DNA from: Ga0074130 sp964499485 | Lineage (GTDB): Bacteria; Pseudomonadota; Gammaproteobacteria; Burkholderiales; Rhodocyclaceae | DNA length: 64,000 bases | NCBI GenBank assembly: GCA_964499485.1 | Contig: CAZCLF010000006.1 | Span: 17,041 to 81,040 of the forward strand | Direction of reading: 5' to 3' | Part shown: in pieces, positions 14,941-23,794 of the stretch | How positions within the stretch are numbered: the first letter of the stretch is position 1 | Layout of the letters: each line of letters opens with the position of its first letter | The notes under the pieces: generated by a model | Seen by the model: the letters and a program-made list of their open reading frames with translations, nothing else | Told to the model about the DNA's origin: nothing | Databases searched by the model: none | Program-made: the position numbers and the translations under genes

Positions 14941-16769
14941 GCGCCGTGAATATCAAACCGCTGCTACGCGTCAGCAATCTCTCGGTGCAGATTGGTGCCG
15001 GACGGCCCGTGGATGACGTGTCCTTCGAGATCAAGCCTGGCGAGACGTTTGCGCTCTTGGGTGAGTCTGGCTGCGGCAAGTCGATGACGGCATTGGCCGT
15101 GATGCGCTTGTTGCCGCCTGCGGCACAATTGACCGCCGGTAGCGTGACGTATGGCGAACAGGAGTTGTTGGCTCTGACCGAAGCCGAAATGCGCGCTGTG
15201 CGCGGCGGCGGCATGGGCATGATTTTTCAAGAGCCTGCCACCAGCCTGAACCCGGTGATGACGATTGGTCGGCAGATTGAGGAAGTGCTGGATCTGCATC
15301 TCGGTTTGCGCGGCGCACCCGCACGCAAGCGTGCCCGTGAGTTGCTCGAGGCGGTGGGTTTGCCGGAAGCCGAGCGACGTCTGGATGAATATCCCTTCCA
15401 GTTGTCTGGTGGGATGAAACAGCGTGCCATGATTGCCATGGCGCTGGCGGGTGAGCCCGAGTTGTTGATTGCTGACGAGCCCACCACTGCACTGGATGTG
15501 ACCTTACAGGCGCAGGTGCTCGATTTGCTCAAGGAGCTGCAGCGCGAGCGCGGCATGGGCATGCTGCTGATCACACACGATCTGGGTGTAGTCGAACGCA
15601 TGGCCGATCATGTGGGCGTCATGTATGCCGGTCAATTGGTGGAGGTTGCCCCCCGCGAGCAGTTCTTCGCCAACCCGGCGCATCCGTATTCACGTAAGTT
15701 ATTTGCTGCGCTACCAGAGCGTGCTGGGCGCGGGCAGCGATTGGCAACCATTCCCGGCCTCGTCCCTGCGCTGGATGTTAAACACACCGGTTGCCGTTTC
15801 ACACCGCGTTGCAGCGAGGCTTTGGCACATTGCAGCAGTACCTTGCCCGAGTGGTTTGGCATGGCGGGGGCACAGCAGGTTCGTTGCCATCTGTTCGACC
15901 CGCAGCAGATGGGCATGAATACGGTGATCAAGTCGGTACCTGCGGCACCCGTCGAAGAGACGCGTATCGCATCCTCAGGGCCGCTGTTGGAGGTGCGTGA
16001 CCTACAGGTTCACTTCCCGATCCGTAAAGGGTTGTTGCAGCGGACGGTGGGCCATGTGCCTGCAGTGGATGGCATTTCCTTTTCGCTTGCTGCCGGTCGA
16101 ACGCTGGCATTGGTCGGCGAGTCTGGTTGCGGCAAAACGACTGCAGGTAAGGCCATTTTGCAACTGATTGCGCCGACAGGCGGGAGTGTGAAGCTCGCAA
16201 GGCAGGAGCTCACGGGCTTGTCTGGTGCTGCGCTCCACCCGCTGCGCTCACAAGCACAGATGGTGTTTCAGGACCCATTCTCGTCGCTCAATCCACGCTT
16301 GCGAATTGGCGCCATCATTGCCGAAGGCATGCAGGCGCTTGGGCAAACAGAAAATATGGCAGAGCGAATTGCCGAGCTGCTGGAGCAAGTGGGTCTGCGT
16401 GCTGACATGGCCACGCGTTATCCGCATGAGTTCTCGGGTGGGCAGCGTCAGCGTATTGCCATTGCGCGTGCGTTGGCAGTGAATCCCAAACTGCTGATTT
16501 GTGATGAACCTACCAGTGCGCTGGATGTGTCGGTACAGGCGCAGATCATCAATTTGCTCCATGACCTACAACAAAAGCTGGGGCTGGCGTATTTGTTCAT
16601 CACCCACAATATGGCGGTGGTGGACTATCTGGCCGATGAAGTCGCGGTGATGTACAAAGGCCGCATTGTTGAGCATGGCAGTGCTGATGACGTATTGGCG
16701 CATCCCCGGCACGCATATACCCAGACGCTGCTCGCCGCCGCTTTCAGCCCGCTGCGCGGGGCTGCTTAA
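14937..16769 (+). CDS. Fused dual ATPase of an oligopeptide-type ABC importer
   Basis: 610 residues with two ABC cassettes in one chain. First: Walker A GESGCGKSM (about residue 38), signature LSGGMKQRAM, Walker B LLIADEPTTALD, then the OppD-type zinc/structural tail TGCRFTPRCSEALAHC. Second: Walker A GESGCGKTTAGKA (about residue 395), signature FSGGQRQRIAIARAL and Walker B LLICDEPTSALD. Such DppD-DppF fusions (YejF, GsiA type) serve peptide, microcin C or glutathione importers. The binding protein must be encoded elsewhere, so the substrate is open. Confidence 0.93.
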   Translation: MSAVNIKPLLRVSNLSVQIGAGRPVDDVSFEIKPGETFALLGESGCGKSMTALAVMRLLPPAAQLTAGSVTYGEQELLALTEAEMRAVRGGGMGMIFQEPATSLNPVMTIGRQIEEVLDLHLGLRGAPARKRARELLEAVGLPEAERRLDEYPFQLSGGMKQRAMIAMALAGEPELLIADEPTTALDVTLQAQVLDLLKELQRERGMGMLLITHDLGVVERMADHVGVMYAGQLVEVAPREQFFANPAHPYSRKLFAALPERAGRGQRLATIPGLVPALDVKHTGCRFTPRCSEALAHCSSTLPEWFGMAGAQQVRCHLFDPQQMGMNTVIKSVPAAPVEETRIASSGPLLEVRDLQVHFPIRKGLLQRTVGHVPAVDGISFSLAAGRTLALVGESGCGKTTAGKAILQLIAPTGGSVKLARQELTGLSGAALHPLRSQAQMVFQDPFSSLNPRLRIGAIIAEGMQALGQTENMAERIAELLEQVGLRADMATRYPHEFSGGQRQRIAIARALAVNPKLLICDEPTSALDVSVQAQIINLLHDLQQKLGLAYLFITHNMAVVDYLADEVAVMYKGRIVEHGSADDVLAHPRHAYTQTLLAAAFSPLRGAA

Positions 16770-16800
16770 GTCAGTCGGCAGCGCTGCTGCAGACTGACTT
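16768..16800. terminator. Inverted repeat between convergent genes
   Basis: AAGTCAGTC and GACTGACTT form a perfect nine-base stem around an inner GCAGCGCTGC region, between the stop codons of the ATPase and mltD genes. There is no clean T run directly after it, so termination efficiency is uncertain. Confidence 0.5.
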
Positions 16801-16805
16801 CCACC

Positions 16806-18395
16806 CTAGTTTTTCTTCTTGGCGGCTGGTTTGGCGGGTGCCTTGTTCGCTGATTTACTGTTCTTTTCTGACTTGGTAGCTGAGGCTGACTTGCCGTTTT
16901 TGGCTGTGCTCTTCTTGGCGTCAGCATTGCCCTTGGTTTTTTTGCCATCAGCCTTTGCCGACGTGCTGCTGCTTTTGTTGCTCTTCGTACTTCCTGTCGT
17001 GGCCGGCTTGCACACCTTGCGCCCTTTCTTATCCTTGGTACAGACCGGCGCAGTGCTTGGCCCGGCACTTGGGGCGTTGGGCAATTTAGCGTCTAGCGCC
17101 GCGAACTGACTATCGCTTGGTGCGTCTTTACCCGGCACCAGCAGCGTAAAGCCGGGGCCGACCTTGGTCCGAGCCGTAATGCCATTCAGTTGCTTAAGGC
17201 GCGCTACCGAAATGCCATAGCGGGTGGCGACGGCATCTAGTTTTTCGCCTTTACCCAAGTTATGGGTTTTCCAGGCAGAGAGTGGTTTGTCCTGTGCTTC
17301 GTGGCTGCCCAGATTGTCGATAAAGGTTTGTACTTTGTCGGCAGGGAGTACCAGCGGGGTGCGGCTCTTGCCGGGAATAATGGGGCGCTGGTAAGCAGGG
17401 TTGAGGGCGATGAATTCATCGACAGGAATTTCAGCCAGCTTAGCGGCCAGCGTGACATCCAGATCGCCAGGCTTGTCCACCGTACCGAAGTACGGGCGGT
17501 TCGGAATGGGGTCGAGCTTGATGCCATAAAGCTCAGGCTGGGCGAGGATGTTCTTAATGGCCTGTAACTTGGGCACGTAGTACCGGGTTTCATCCGGCAT
17601 GGTCAGGCTGAGGTAGTCAGTAGGTAGTCCCTTGGCGCGATTCTTTGCAATGGCCCGGCCAACGGCGCCTTCGCCCCAGTTGTAAGAGGCGAGTGCCAGA
17701 TGCCAGTCGCCATGCATCTCGTAGATGTATTGCAAATAGTCGAGTGCAGCCTTGGTTGAAGCAATGATGTCGCGCCGCTCGTCCATCCACCAATTCTGTT
17801 CAAGGCGGTAGTTCTTGCCCGTTGAAGGAATGAACTGCCACATGCCTAGCGCCTTGGCATGCGAGGCTGCCAGTGGGTTATAGGAGCTCTCGACAATCGG
17901 CAGTAGCGCCAACTCGGTCGGCATCCCACGCTCTTCCAGCTCAGAAACGATGTGATAGAGATAGCGCTTGCTGCGTTCGACCACGCGCTTGATGTAAGTC
18001 GGATTATTCAGATACCAGGCCTGACGGTCTGCGACCAAGGCGCCATGCAGGTCCGGCATGGCAAAGCCATTACGCAGGCGTTGCAGCAGGTCATTGGCGG
18101 GGCGGGTGAGGTCGATAGTGCTAATGCGCGGCTCGTCTTCGCGTAACGTGGTGGAAGCGGGCGGTGTCAGCACAAATGCGGGTGGATTGACTTTGCTGTT
18201 ACTAGTAGCCTCTTTCCCGATCGAGCTAGGTGGGTTCGGTAAACTTAATTCGGAGCTCAACTGGAGGGGCGGCTCACGCAAGTTGTCAGCCAGTACCGGT
18301 GCCAATGGCAAAGCAAAAAATAACGCAAGTGTTGCCAGGGTCCGCAAGCAGCAGGCAGCAATGTGTGCAGTCGCAGTCAGGTGCGGAGTGAGCAT
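16806..18395 (-). CDS. mltD: Membrane-bound lytic murein transglycosylase D
   Basis: 529 residues from the ATG at 18395, chosen because a hydrophobic signal segment (TLATLALFFALPLAPVLA) follows it; the open frame extends 30 residues further upstream without conservation. The GH23/SLT domain (about 155-290) has the catalytic glutamate in PIVESSYNP and the motifs ALGMWQFIPSTG and ALASYNWGEGAVGRAI. A LysM-like repeat (GEKLDAVATRYGISVARLKQLNG) binds peptidoglycan. The last 80 residues are a Lys/Ser/Ala-rich low-complexity tail. Cleaves glycan strands in the periplasm with 1,6-anhydro product. Confidence 0.92.
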   Translation of the reverse strand: MLTPHLTATAHIAACCLRTLATLALFFALPLAPVLADNLREPPLQLSSELSLPNPPSSIGKEATSNSKVNPPAFVLTPPASTTLREDEPRISTIDLTRPANDLLQRLRNGFAMPDLHGALVADRQAWYLNNPTYIKRVVERSKRYLYHIVSELEERGMPTELALLPIVESSYNPLAASHAKALGMWQFIPSTGKNYRLEQNWWMDERRDIIASTKAALDYLQYIYEMHGDWHLALASYNWGEGAVGRAIAKNRAKGLPTDYLSLTMPDETRYYVPKLQAIKNILAQPELYGIKLDPIPNRPYFGTVDKPGDLDVTLAAKLAEIPVDEFIALNPAYQRPIIPGKSRTPLVLPADKVQTFIDNLGSHEAQDKPLSAWKTHNLGKGEKLDAVATRYGISVARLKQLNGITARTKVGPGFTLLVPGKDAPSDSQFAALDAKLPNAPSAGPSTAPVCTKDKKGRKVCKPATTGSTKSNKSSSTSAKADGKKTKGNADAKKSTAKNGKSASATKSEKNSKSANKAPAKPAAKKKN

Positions 18396-18542
18396 CAAGG
18401 AGGCGCCGGAAAGGGAGTGGTGCTGATGAAAACATTGATGCGAGCCATACGACAGGCACGCGCGGGCAGGGCGCATCTTAGTCATTCACGGTTACCCACG
18501 TCAATGCGCAAAGTGTTTCAGGATGTGGGGCATGAACGCGAG

Positions 18543-19325
18543 TCAGAAAACGTTCTTCCATTCGCGGATCGCCGCGAAGACCTGAACCGGTTCCTGTAGG
18601 CAGTCATCCTTGCTGAATTGTCGTGCGGCAGCAATGACATCAGGTGCGGTTGAACGTAGGAAGGGGTTAGTTGCTAGCTCATCGGCAAGTAAAGAGGGCA
18701 CCGTCGCCTGGTTAGACGCACGCAGTCGGGTAACGGCTTGGTTGCGGGCTTGCAATGCAGCATTGTCGGGCTCAACCGCCAGTGCGAACTTAAGGTTGGA
18801 TTGCGTGTATTCGTGGGCGCAATAGACGCGCGTATCCGGAGGAAGCGCCGCGAGCTTGCTCAGCGAGGCGAACATTTGCTGTGGCGTACCTTCAAAGATG
18901 CGCCCGCAGCCACCAGCAAATAGGGTGTCACCGCAAAAGACCACCGTGTGGTCATCAGCTTTTCCCACATAAGCAATGTGTCCGAGGGTGTGGCCACCGA
19001 CATCCAGCACCTGAAATTCGGCATCCAGCTCGGGCAGTTTTACCGTGTCGCCATCGTTCAGCGTGTGGGTCAGCATGTTAATCTTGTCTTGTTCTGCAGC
19101 AGGGCCATAGACCGGCACAGCGGCATGTGTCAGCAGCTCGCTGACGCCGCCAATGTGGTCGTTATGGCGATGCGTGATCAGGATGGCGCAGAGTTGCGTG
19201 CCAGTCTGTTGCAGATAGTCGAGGACGGGGCCGGCTTCACCGGGATCCACCACGGCGACCTTGTCACCTTGGCGCAAGGCCCAGATGTAGTTGTCGCTGA
19301 AAGCGTGCAGAGGGCTGATTTCCAT
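18543..19325 (-). CDS. gloB: Hydroxyacylglutathione hydrolase (glyoxalase II)
   Basis: 260 residues, standard length. Metallo-beta-lactamase fold with the binuclear metal motif THRHNDHIGG (about residue 50), then GHTLGHIAYVG, FCGDTLFAGGCGR and YCAHEYTQSNLKFA. The C-terminal glutathione-binding part ends with LQEPVQVFAAIREWKN. Hydrolyses S-lactoylglutathione to lactate and glutathione in methylglyoxal detoxification. Divergent from the methyltransferase gene with 42 bases between starts. Confidence 0.96.
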   Translation of the reverse strand: MEISPLHAFSDNYIWALRQGDKVAVVDPGEAGPVLDYLQQTGTQLCAILITHRHNDHIGGVSELLTHAAVPVYGPAAEQDKINMLTHTLNDGDTVKLPELDAEFQVLDVGGHTLGHIAYVGKADDHTVVFCGDTLFAGGCGRIFEGTPQQMFASLSKLAALPPDTRVYCAHEYTQSNLKFALAVEPDNAALQARNQAVTRLRASNQATVPSLLADELATNPFLRSTAPDVIAAARQFSKDDCLQEPVQVFAAIREWKNVF

Positions 19326-19367
19326 AATCCCGCAATTTTACTTGAGGCAGCTGCTTTAAAACCACCC

Positions 19368-20099
19368 ATGGCGAATACCGGTTTCATTGATTGGCTGGAC
19401 ACAGAACAGGGGCAATATGTGCGTCGCTGGGTCGAGTTGCGTCATGATCAGCTGGTTGCCGACATCTTTGGCTTTAATGCAGTGCAGATCGGCCTGCCGC
19501 AGTTAGATTTGCTGCGCGCCAATCGCATGCCGTTTCGTTTTCAGTGCAGCGAGGATTTACCCGCGCATGTGTTGGCAACCCCGTTTGAGTTGCCGTTCGC
19601 GTCGGGCAGTATTGATCTGGTTGTGCTGCCGCATGTACTTGAGTTTTCGGACAACCCGCACCAGGTGTTGCGCGAGGTGGAGCGTGTGCTTATGCCCGAG
19701 GGGAGTGTCCTCATCACTGGCTTCAACCCCTTCAGCTTATGGGGCATGCGCCGCCGCTTGTCGGCACAGCCGGCCGCTGCGCCATGGCGTGGGCGTTACA
19801 TCAGTGTGCCGCGCTTGAAGGACTGGTTCACGCTGCTTGGACTAGAGACCCATATGGGCTGCTTTGGCTGTTATGCGCCGGCGCTCAAGCAACAGAAGTG
19901 GTTGAGCCGTTGGCGCTTTATGGAAGATGCAGGTGACCGCTGGTGGCCGTTTGCAGGCGGTGTGTATATGTTGCAGGCCATCAAGCGTGTGCATGGCATG
20001 CGGCTGATCAAGCCGAGCTGGAAAGATCGGCGCTCTGCGGCAAAAGCATTATCGCCAGTGATTCAACGACAGACAAAAATTCAAAGAATAAAAGAATGA
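19368..20099 (+). CDS. Class I SAM-dependent methyltransferase
   Basis: 243 residues from ATG 19368 (MANTGFIDWL). The longer frame upstream runs antisense through gloB and is not coding. The methyltransferase-11 type domain contains LPFASGSIDLVVLPHVLEFSDNPHQVLREVERVLMPEGSVLITGFNPFS. The N-terminal region around the SAM site is less canonical than usual, and the substrate is unknown. In many betaproteobacteria this gene sits exactly here, between gloB and rnhA (family recollection). Stop and rnhA start overlap (ATGA). Confidence 0.88.
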   Translation: MANTGFIDWLDTEQGQYVRRWVELRHDQLVADIFGFNAVQIGLPQLDLLRANRMPFRFQCSEDLPAHVLATPFELPFASGSIDLVVLPHVLEFSDNPHQVLREVERVLMPEGSVLITGFNPFSLWGMRRRLSAQPAAAPWRGRYISVPRLKDWFTLLGLETHMGCFGCYAPALKQQKWLSRWRFMEDAGDRWWPFAGGVYMLQAIKRVHGMRLIKPSWKDRRSAAKALSPVIQRQTKIQRIKE

Positions 20100-20551
20100 G
20101 TGACGATACAAAGACAGAAGGTATTGAGCTGTACACCGATGGTGCCTGTAGCGGCAATCCCGGCCCCGGTGGTTGGGGTGTGATCTTGCGCATGGGCGAG
20201 CATGAGAAAGAGCTGTTCGGCGGCGAGCCCGAGACGACTAACAATCGTATGGAAATGATGGCTGTGATTGAAGGCCTGCGCGCCCTTAAGCGTTCAGTCC
20301 GCGCCGATATCTACACCGACTCGCAATACGTGATGAAGGGCATGAACGAATGGATTCATGGCTGGAAAGCCCGTGGCTGGAAAACTGCGTCCAAAGAGCC
20401 CGTTAAGAATGTGGACCTGTGGCAGGCGCTGGATAAAGAGTGCGCCCGTCATGAGCTCAAATGGCACTGGGTCAAGGGCCATGCCGGCCATGTTGAAAAC
20501 GAACGTGCGGATGCCTTGGCACGCCGTGGCGTAGAACAAAACCGCAAGTAA
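20096..20551 (+). CDS. rnhA: Ribonuclease HI
   Basis: 151 residues from the ATG overlapping the preceding stop. The catalytic carboxylates are visible: D in YTDGACSGNPGPGGWG, E in NNRMEMMAVIEGL, D in YTDSQYVMKG and D in ENERADALAR, with the basic handle (WKARGWKTASKEPVKN) of the E. coli type. It degrades RNA in RNA-DNA hybrids. Neighbouring dnaQ is the common arrangement. Confidence 0.97.
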   Translation: MSDDTKTEGIELYTDGACSGNPGPGGWGVILRMGEHEKELFGGEPETTNNRMEMMAVIEGLRALKRSVRADIYTDSQYVMKGMNEWIHGWKARGWKTASKEPVKNVDLWQALDKECARHELKWHWVKGHAGHVENERADALARRGVEQNRK

Positions 20552-20615
20552 TCATGCAATACCGTTCCACCTCGCGCGGGTGTGAACGGACAATCGGATG
20601 TTGAGGGGAAGATAA

Positions 20616-21344
20616 ATGGCAGTACGTCAGATCATGCTGGATACCGAAACCACTGGCTTGGATTATCGGCTGGGCGATCGTGTCATTGAAATTGGTTGCG
20701 TCGAGCTGGTGGGCCGCAAGGTCACGCAAAAGACCTTTCACCAATATCTGAATCCTGATCGCCAGATTGATCCGGGCGCCCAGGCGGTGCACGGTATCTC
20801 TAACGATTTTCTCGCTGACAAGCCGCGCTTCAATGAGGTGGCCAAGGATTTTGTCGAGTTCATTCGTGGCGCCGAGCTGGTGATCCACAACGCCGGCTTT
20901 GACGTTGGCTTCCTGAATAACGAGCTGGCACTGGCTGGTTTGCCGCCCTTGGAGGAGGTCTGTGCTGGCGTGCTCGATACCCTAAAGCTGGCGCGCGAAA
21001 TGCGCCCCGGCAAGAAGAACTCACTTGATGCGCTATGTAATGAATACAGCATCGACAACTCTGGCCGTACCTTCCACGGCGCGCTGCTGGATGCGCAGCT
21101 ACTGGCTGAAGTATATCTATGGCTGACACGCGGCCAAGATAGCCTGCTGATTGATCTCGATGCCCCCAGCACTGTGACGCACGCGCTGGAATTCGGCGAT
21201 GCGGGCCGTCCCATCCTGCGCGTACTCCGCGCCACCGAAGACGAACTCGCCGATCACGAGCGCGTGCTGCAAGAGATCAACAAGGAAAGCAAAGGCAAAT
21301 GCCTGTGGCTGGAGCAAGATGCGCCGGCCGCAGAGGCAAGCTGA
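20616..21344 (+). CDS. dnaQ: DNA polymerase III epsilon subunit (proofreading exonuclease)
   Basis: 242 residues. DEDDh exonuclease: LDTETTGLD (motif I), VIHNAGFDVGFLN (motif II) and FHGALLDAQLLAEVY (motif III with H and D). The C-terminal extension binds the alpha subunit. A GGGGAAGATAA ribosome-binding site precedes ATG. Acts in the replisome to remove mismatched 3' ends. Confidence 0.95.
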   Translation: MAVRQIMLDTETTGLDYRLGDRVIEIGCVELVGRKVTQKTFHQYLNPDRQIDPGAQAVHGISNDFLADKPRFNEVAKDFVEFIRGAELVIHNAGFDVGFLNNELALAGLPPLEEVCAGVLDTLKLAREMRPGKKNSLDALCNEYSIDNSGRTFHGALLDAQLLAEVYLWLTRGQDSLLIDLDAPSTVTHALEFGDAGRPILRVLRATEDELADHERVLQEINKESKGKCLWLEQDAPAAEAS

Positions 21345-21443
21345 GTAAGGGCGTTAGTGAAAGTCAGTGCGCTTGGCGAAATCGTCGATGCAGATGGAAA
21401 TCAAGCTGATTAATTTGACGCCAAGGTATCCAAGGAGCTTTAA

Positions 21444-21944
21444 ATGCAATCCGTGGTGCGTGAATTTAGATGCAGAACAATACAACGAGGGTTTCTTCTG
21501 TACGTGGCACTTCTGCTCAGCGCTTGCAGTAGCGGTCCAATTTTTAAAACTGCTGCTGATGAAGAGGTGAGAAGGCTTTGTGCGATTGATGGTGGGATTA
21601 ATGTTTATCAAAAGGTGAGCTTGCCTATTGAGCGATTTGATAAAAATGGGTTTATCAATATCCCGGATGTGGCAAGAGCAGCGCCTGATGCAGAGTATTA
21701 CCGCGAGTCAGATATTTACTACTACTACCAGAGTGGCCAAGCTGGGATGGATGCCATGTGGAAAACAACTACGAGGATCGTCAGAAGGTCTGACAAGAAA
21801 ATTATGGGGGTATCTATTAGTTATACCCGCAGAGGTGGCGATGCTCCGGGTCCATGGCATCCAAGCTCCTACATGTGTCCGGCATACAGTACAGGACAGC
21901 CTCAATTGGAGACGTCAGTATTTATCAAAGGGGATCCTAATTGA
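21444..21944 (+). CDS. Lipoprotein of unknown function
   Basis: 166 residues with good ribosome-binding site (AAGGAG). A hydrophobic leader FLLYVALLLSAC ends in a lipobox, with Cys at about residue 28, so a lipid-anchored periplasmic or outer-membrane protein is predicted. The mature part has DGGINVYQKVSLP and many Tyr residues (YYRESDIYYYYQSG). No family recognised. The gene is more AT-rich than its neighbours, hinting at recent acquisition. About 135 bases after it carry no convincing gene. Confidence 0.65.
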   Translation: MQSVVREFRCRTIQRGFLLYVALLLSACSSGPIFKTAADEEVRRLCAIDGGINVYQKVSLPIERFDKNGFINIPDVARAAPDAEYYRESDIYYYYQSGQAGMDAMWKTTTRIVRRSDKKIMGVSISYTRRGGDAPGPWHPSSYMCPAYSTGQPQLETSVFIKGDPN

Positions 21945-22079
21945 ACAAAGCTGTAAAACTATTTTTTCAACCAGGGCTCAGCTTGTTGCTTATGTAAATC
22001 TATCATCTGAAGTTTCGAGGGCAGCCCATAAGGAAGCCTTGATGGCTATCGATATGTTCGAAGTGCAAGTAACTATTTA

Positions 22080-22322
22080 CTAAGTCTGCTCAGGCGTCTT
22101 GCTGACGATGCTCAATGCATGAATTTCGCTTTTCATAAGCGGGGCCAGTGCGGCATAGATCATACGGTGACGTTCCATGGTTTTCTTGCCACTGAACTGT
22201 TCCGAGACAATGAATAAGCGGTAATGCCCACCTTCACGTGCGCCTGCATGACCGGCATGCAGGGCGCTGTCATCGATGATGTCGATGCGCTGTGGTTCGA
22301 GCGTGGCGAGTAGCTCGCGCAT
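22080..22322 (-). CDS. BolA family protein
   Basis: 80 residues with the BolA pattern: IDIIDDSALHAGHAGAREGGHYRLFIVSEQFSGK, then RHRMIYAALAPLM and EIHALSI. The invariant HAGH and the C-terminal conserved His are present. BolA-like proteins bind monothiol glutaredoxins with a shared Fe-S cluster and act in iron regulation or cluster trafficking. It follows the YciI-like gene by 14 bases, in a yciB-yciI-bolA order. Confidence 0.93.
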   Translation of the reverse strand: MRELLATLEPQRIDIIDDSALHAGHAGAREGGHYRLFIVSEQFSGKKTMERHRMIYAALAPLMKSEIHALSIVSKTPEQT

Positions 22323-22336
22323 TTTGTCCGAGGTGT

Positions 22337-22636
22337 TTATGGCAGCACCTTCTTGAAGGGCTTGACCACGACATTGGCGTAGACGCCGGCACCGATATAG
22401 GGGTCGGTATCAGCCCAGGCCTTCGCATCCTCTAACGAAGCAAACTCGGCAACGATCAGGCTGCCGGTGAAGCCAGCGGGGCCCGGGTCATTAGAGTCGA
22501 TGGCCGGGAAGGGGCCAGCGACAAACAGGCGACCTTCGTTCTTCAGGGCTTCAAGGCGTGCAAGGTGAGCAGGGCGTACAGAGAGGCGGCGTTCGAGGCT
22601 GTTTGGGACATCCTCGCCCATGATGGCGTAGAGCAT
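22337..22636 (-). CDS. YciI family protein
   Basis: 99 residues of the small ferredoxin-like YCII fold: LYAIMGEDVPNSLERRLSVRPAHLARLEAL, GRLFVAGPFPA and EDAKAWADTDPYIGAGVYANV. The His in RPAHLARL and Asp in WADTDPY are the conserved pair of the family. The activity is unknown in most members. Lies between yciB and bolA on the same strand. Confidence 0.92.
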   Translation of the reverse strand: MLYAIMGEDVPNSLERRLSVRPAHLARLEALKNEGRLFVAGPFPAIDSNDPGPAGFTGSLIVAEFASLEDAKAWADTDPYIGAGVYANVVVKPFKKVLP

Positions 22637-22722
22637 GTGGTTTCCTTAGATGGTTGAGTGTTGGAAGTGGGCGAGTGATCGGGCAGACTCTACAGTGCAG
22701 GCGGCAGCCCTCCGTCAGGCCT

Positions 22723-23256
22723 TCACTCCTTGATGTATTTCGATATCAGCAGACCTTGCGCGATGATGAATGCAAGCAAGAGGCCGAAGCTGCCAAAGAG
22801 TTTGAAGTTAACCCAGACATCAGTCGAGAAGTTGTGGGCGATGAACAGGTTGAGACCGCCCATGAAGGCGAAGAAGATGATCCACATGTTGTTAAGCAGG
22901 CGCCAGACGGGCTCGGGCATATCGATCTCTGACTTGGCGCTGAGCAAAGAGCGAATCAGATTCTTGCCCATGAAAAGCTGGGCACCCAGTAGCACGATGG
23001 CAAATAGCCAGTAGAAGATGGTGAGCTTGAGCTTGATGAAGTTTTCATCATGCAGCACCAGCGTGGCGCCGCCGAAGACAACCACCAGTGCGAGGCTGAC
23101 CCACAGCATGGTGTCGACCTTGCGGTGCTTCCAGTAGGTGAAGGCAATTTGTCCAATCGTTGCTGCAATCACCACGGCCGTTGCGACATAGATATCCGCC
23201 GCCTTGTAGGCGATGAAAAACAGGATGACGGGCAGCAGGTCGAAAAGAAGTTTCAT
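22723..23256 (-). CDS. yciB: Inner-membrane septation protein A
   Basis: 177 residues, five or six membrane segments, starting MKLLFDLLPVILFFIAYK, the conserved start of YciB/IspZ. Later motifs TYWKHRKVDTMLWVSLALVVVFGGATL and NFIKLKLTIFYWLFA are also diagnostic. It is linked to cell-envelope integrity and septum formation. First gene of the leftward yciB-yciI-bolA group. Confidence 0.95.
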   Translation of the reverse strand: MKLLFDLLPVILFFIAYKAADIYVATAVVIAATIGQIAFTYWKHRKVDTMLWVSLALVVVFGGATLVLHDENFIKLKLTIFYWLFAIVLLGAQLFMGKNLIRSLLSAKSEIDMPEPVWRLLNNMWIIFFAFMGGLNLFIAHNFSTDVWVNFKLFGSFGLLLAFIIAQGLLISKYIKE

Positions 23257-23323
23257 GGGCTAATGAAAGTCTATAGGTGTGAATCGGGCTGAAGTCGACG
23301 TTGGCGAGGACGTGTAGCTACAC

Positions 23324-23713
23324 TTATTTTTTTTCTTCGAGCGCCAATGAAGCCGAGTTGATGCAGTAGCGTTCGCCAGTGGGCAGTGGCCCATCTTCAA
23401 AGACGTGGCCAAGGTGGGCATCGCAGTTTTTGCAGCGCACCTCAATTCGTACCATGCCGTGACTGAGATCTTTGATCTCATCGATGCGTGCTTTGTCGAT
23501 GGGGGCAAAGAAGCTCGGCCAGCCGCAGCCTGAGTCGAACTTGGTGGTGGATTCAAAAAGCGGCGTGCCACAGCAGATGCACTTGTAGGTGCCGTCGAGC
23601 TTGCAGTCCCAGTATTCGCCAGTGTAGGGCGACTCCGTCCCGGCAAATTGCGTGACGTAGTACTGCATGGTGGTTAGTCTGGCCTTCAGCTCGTCATCAT
23701 CTAAGGTGGTCAT
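23324..23713 (-). CDS. msrB: Peptide methionine-(R)-S-oxide reductase
   Basis: 129 residues from the ATG at 23713, which has an AGGA ribosome-binding site; the longer frame runs antisense through dadA. Zinc-binding pairs CICCGTPLF and RCKNCDAHLGH, substrate segment FDSGCGWPSF, and catalytic Cys in GERYCINSASL. Reduces methionine-R-sulfoxide in proteins using thioredoxin. Confidence 0.96.
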   Translation of the reverse strand: MTTLDDDELKARLTTMQYYVTQFAGTESPYTGEYWDCKLDGTYKCICCGTPLFESTTKFDSGCGWPSFFAPIDKARIDEIKDLSHGMVRIEVRCKNCDAHLGHVFEDGPLPTGERYCINSASLALEEKK

Positions 23714-23794
23714 TTTGTCCTGCTCCGCGTTCTGTTTGGGGCGGTCGGTATAATAAGCCGAATCCTTAGTTGAGTCTTGAGCGCGGGTCCGGAA

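Noticed and set aside
18948..19367. 140-codon upstream extension of the methyltransferase frame
   Set aside because: It runs antisense through gloB and shows no methyltransferase conservation before MANTGF at 19368.
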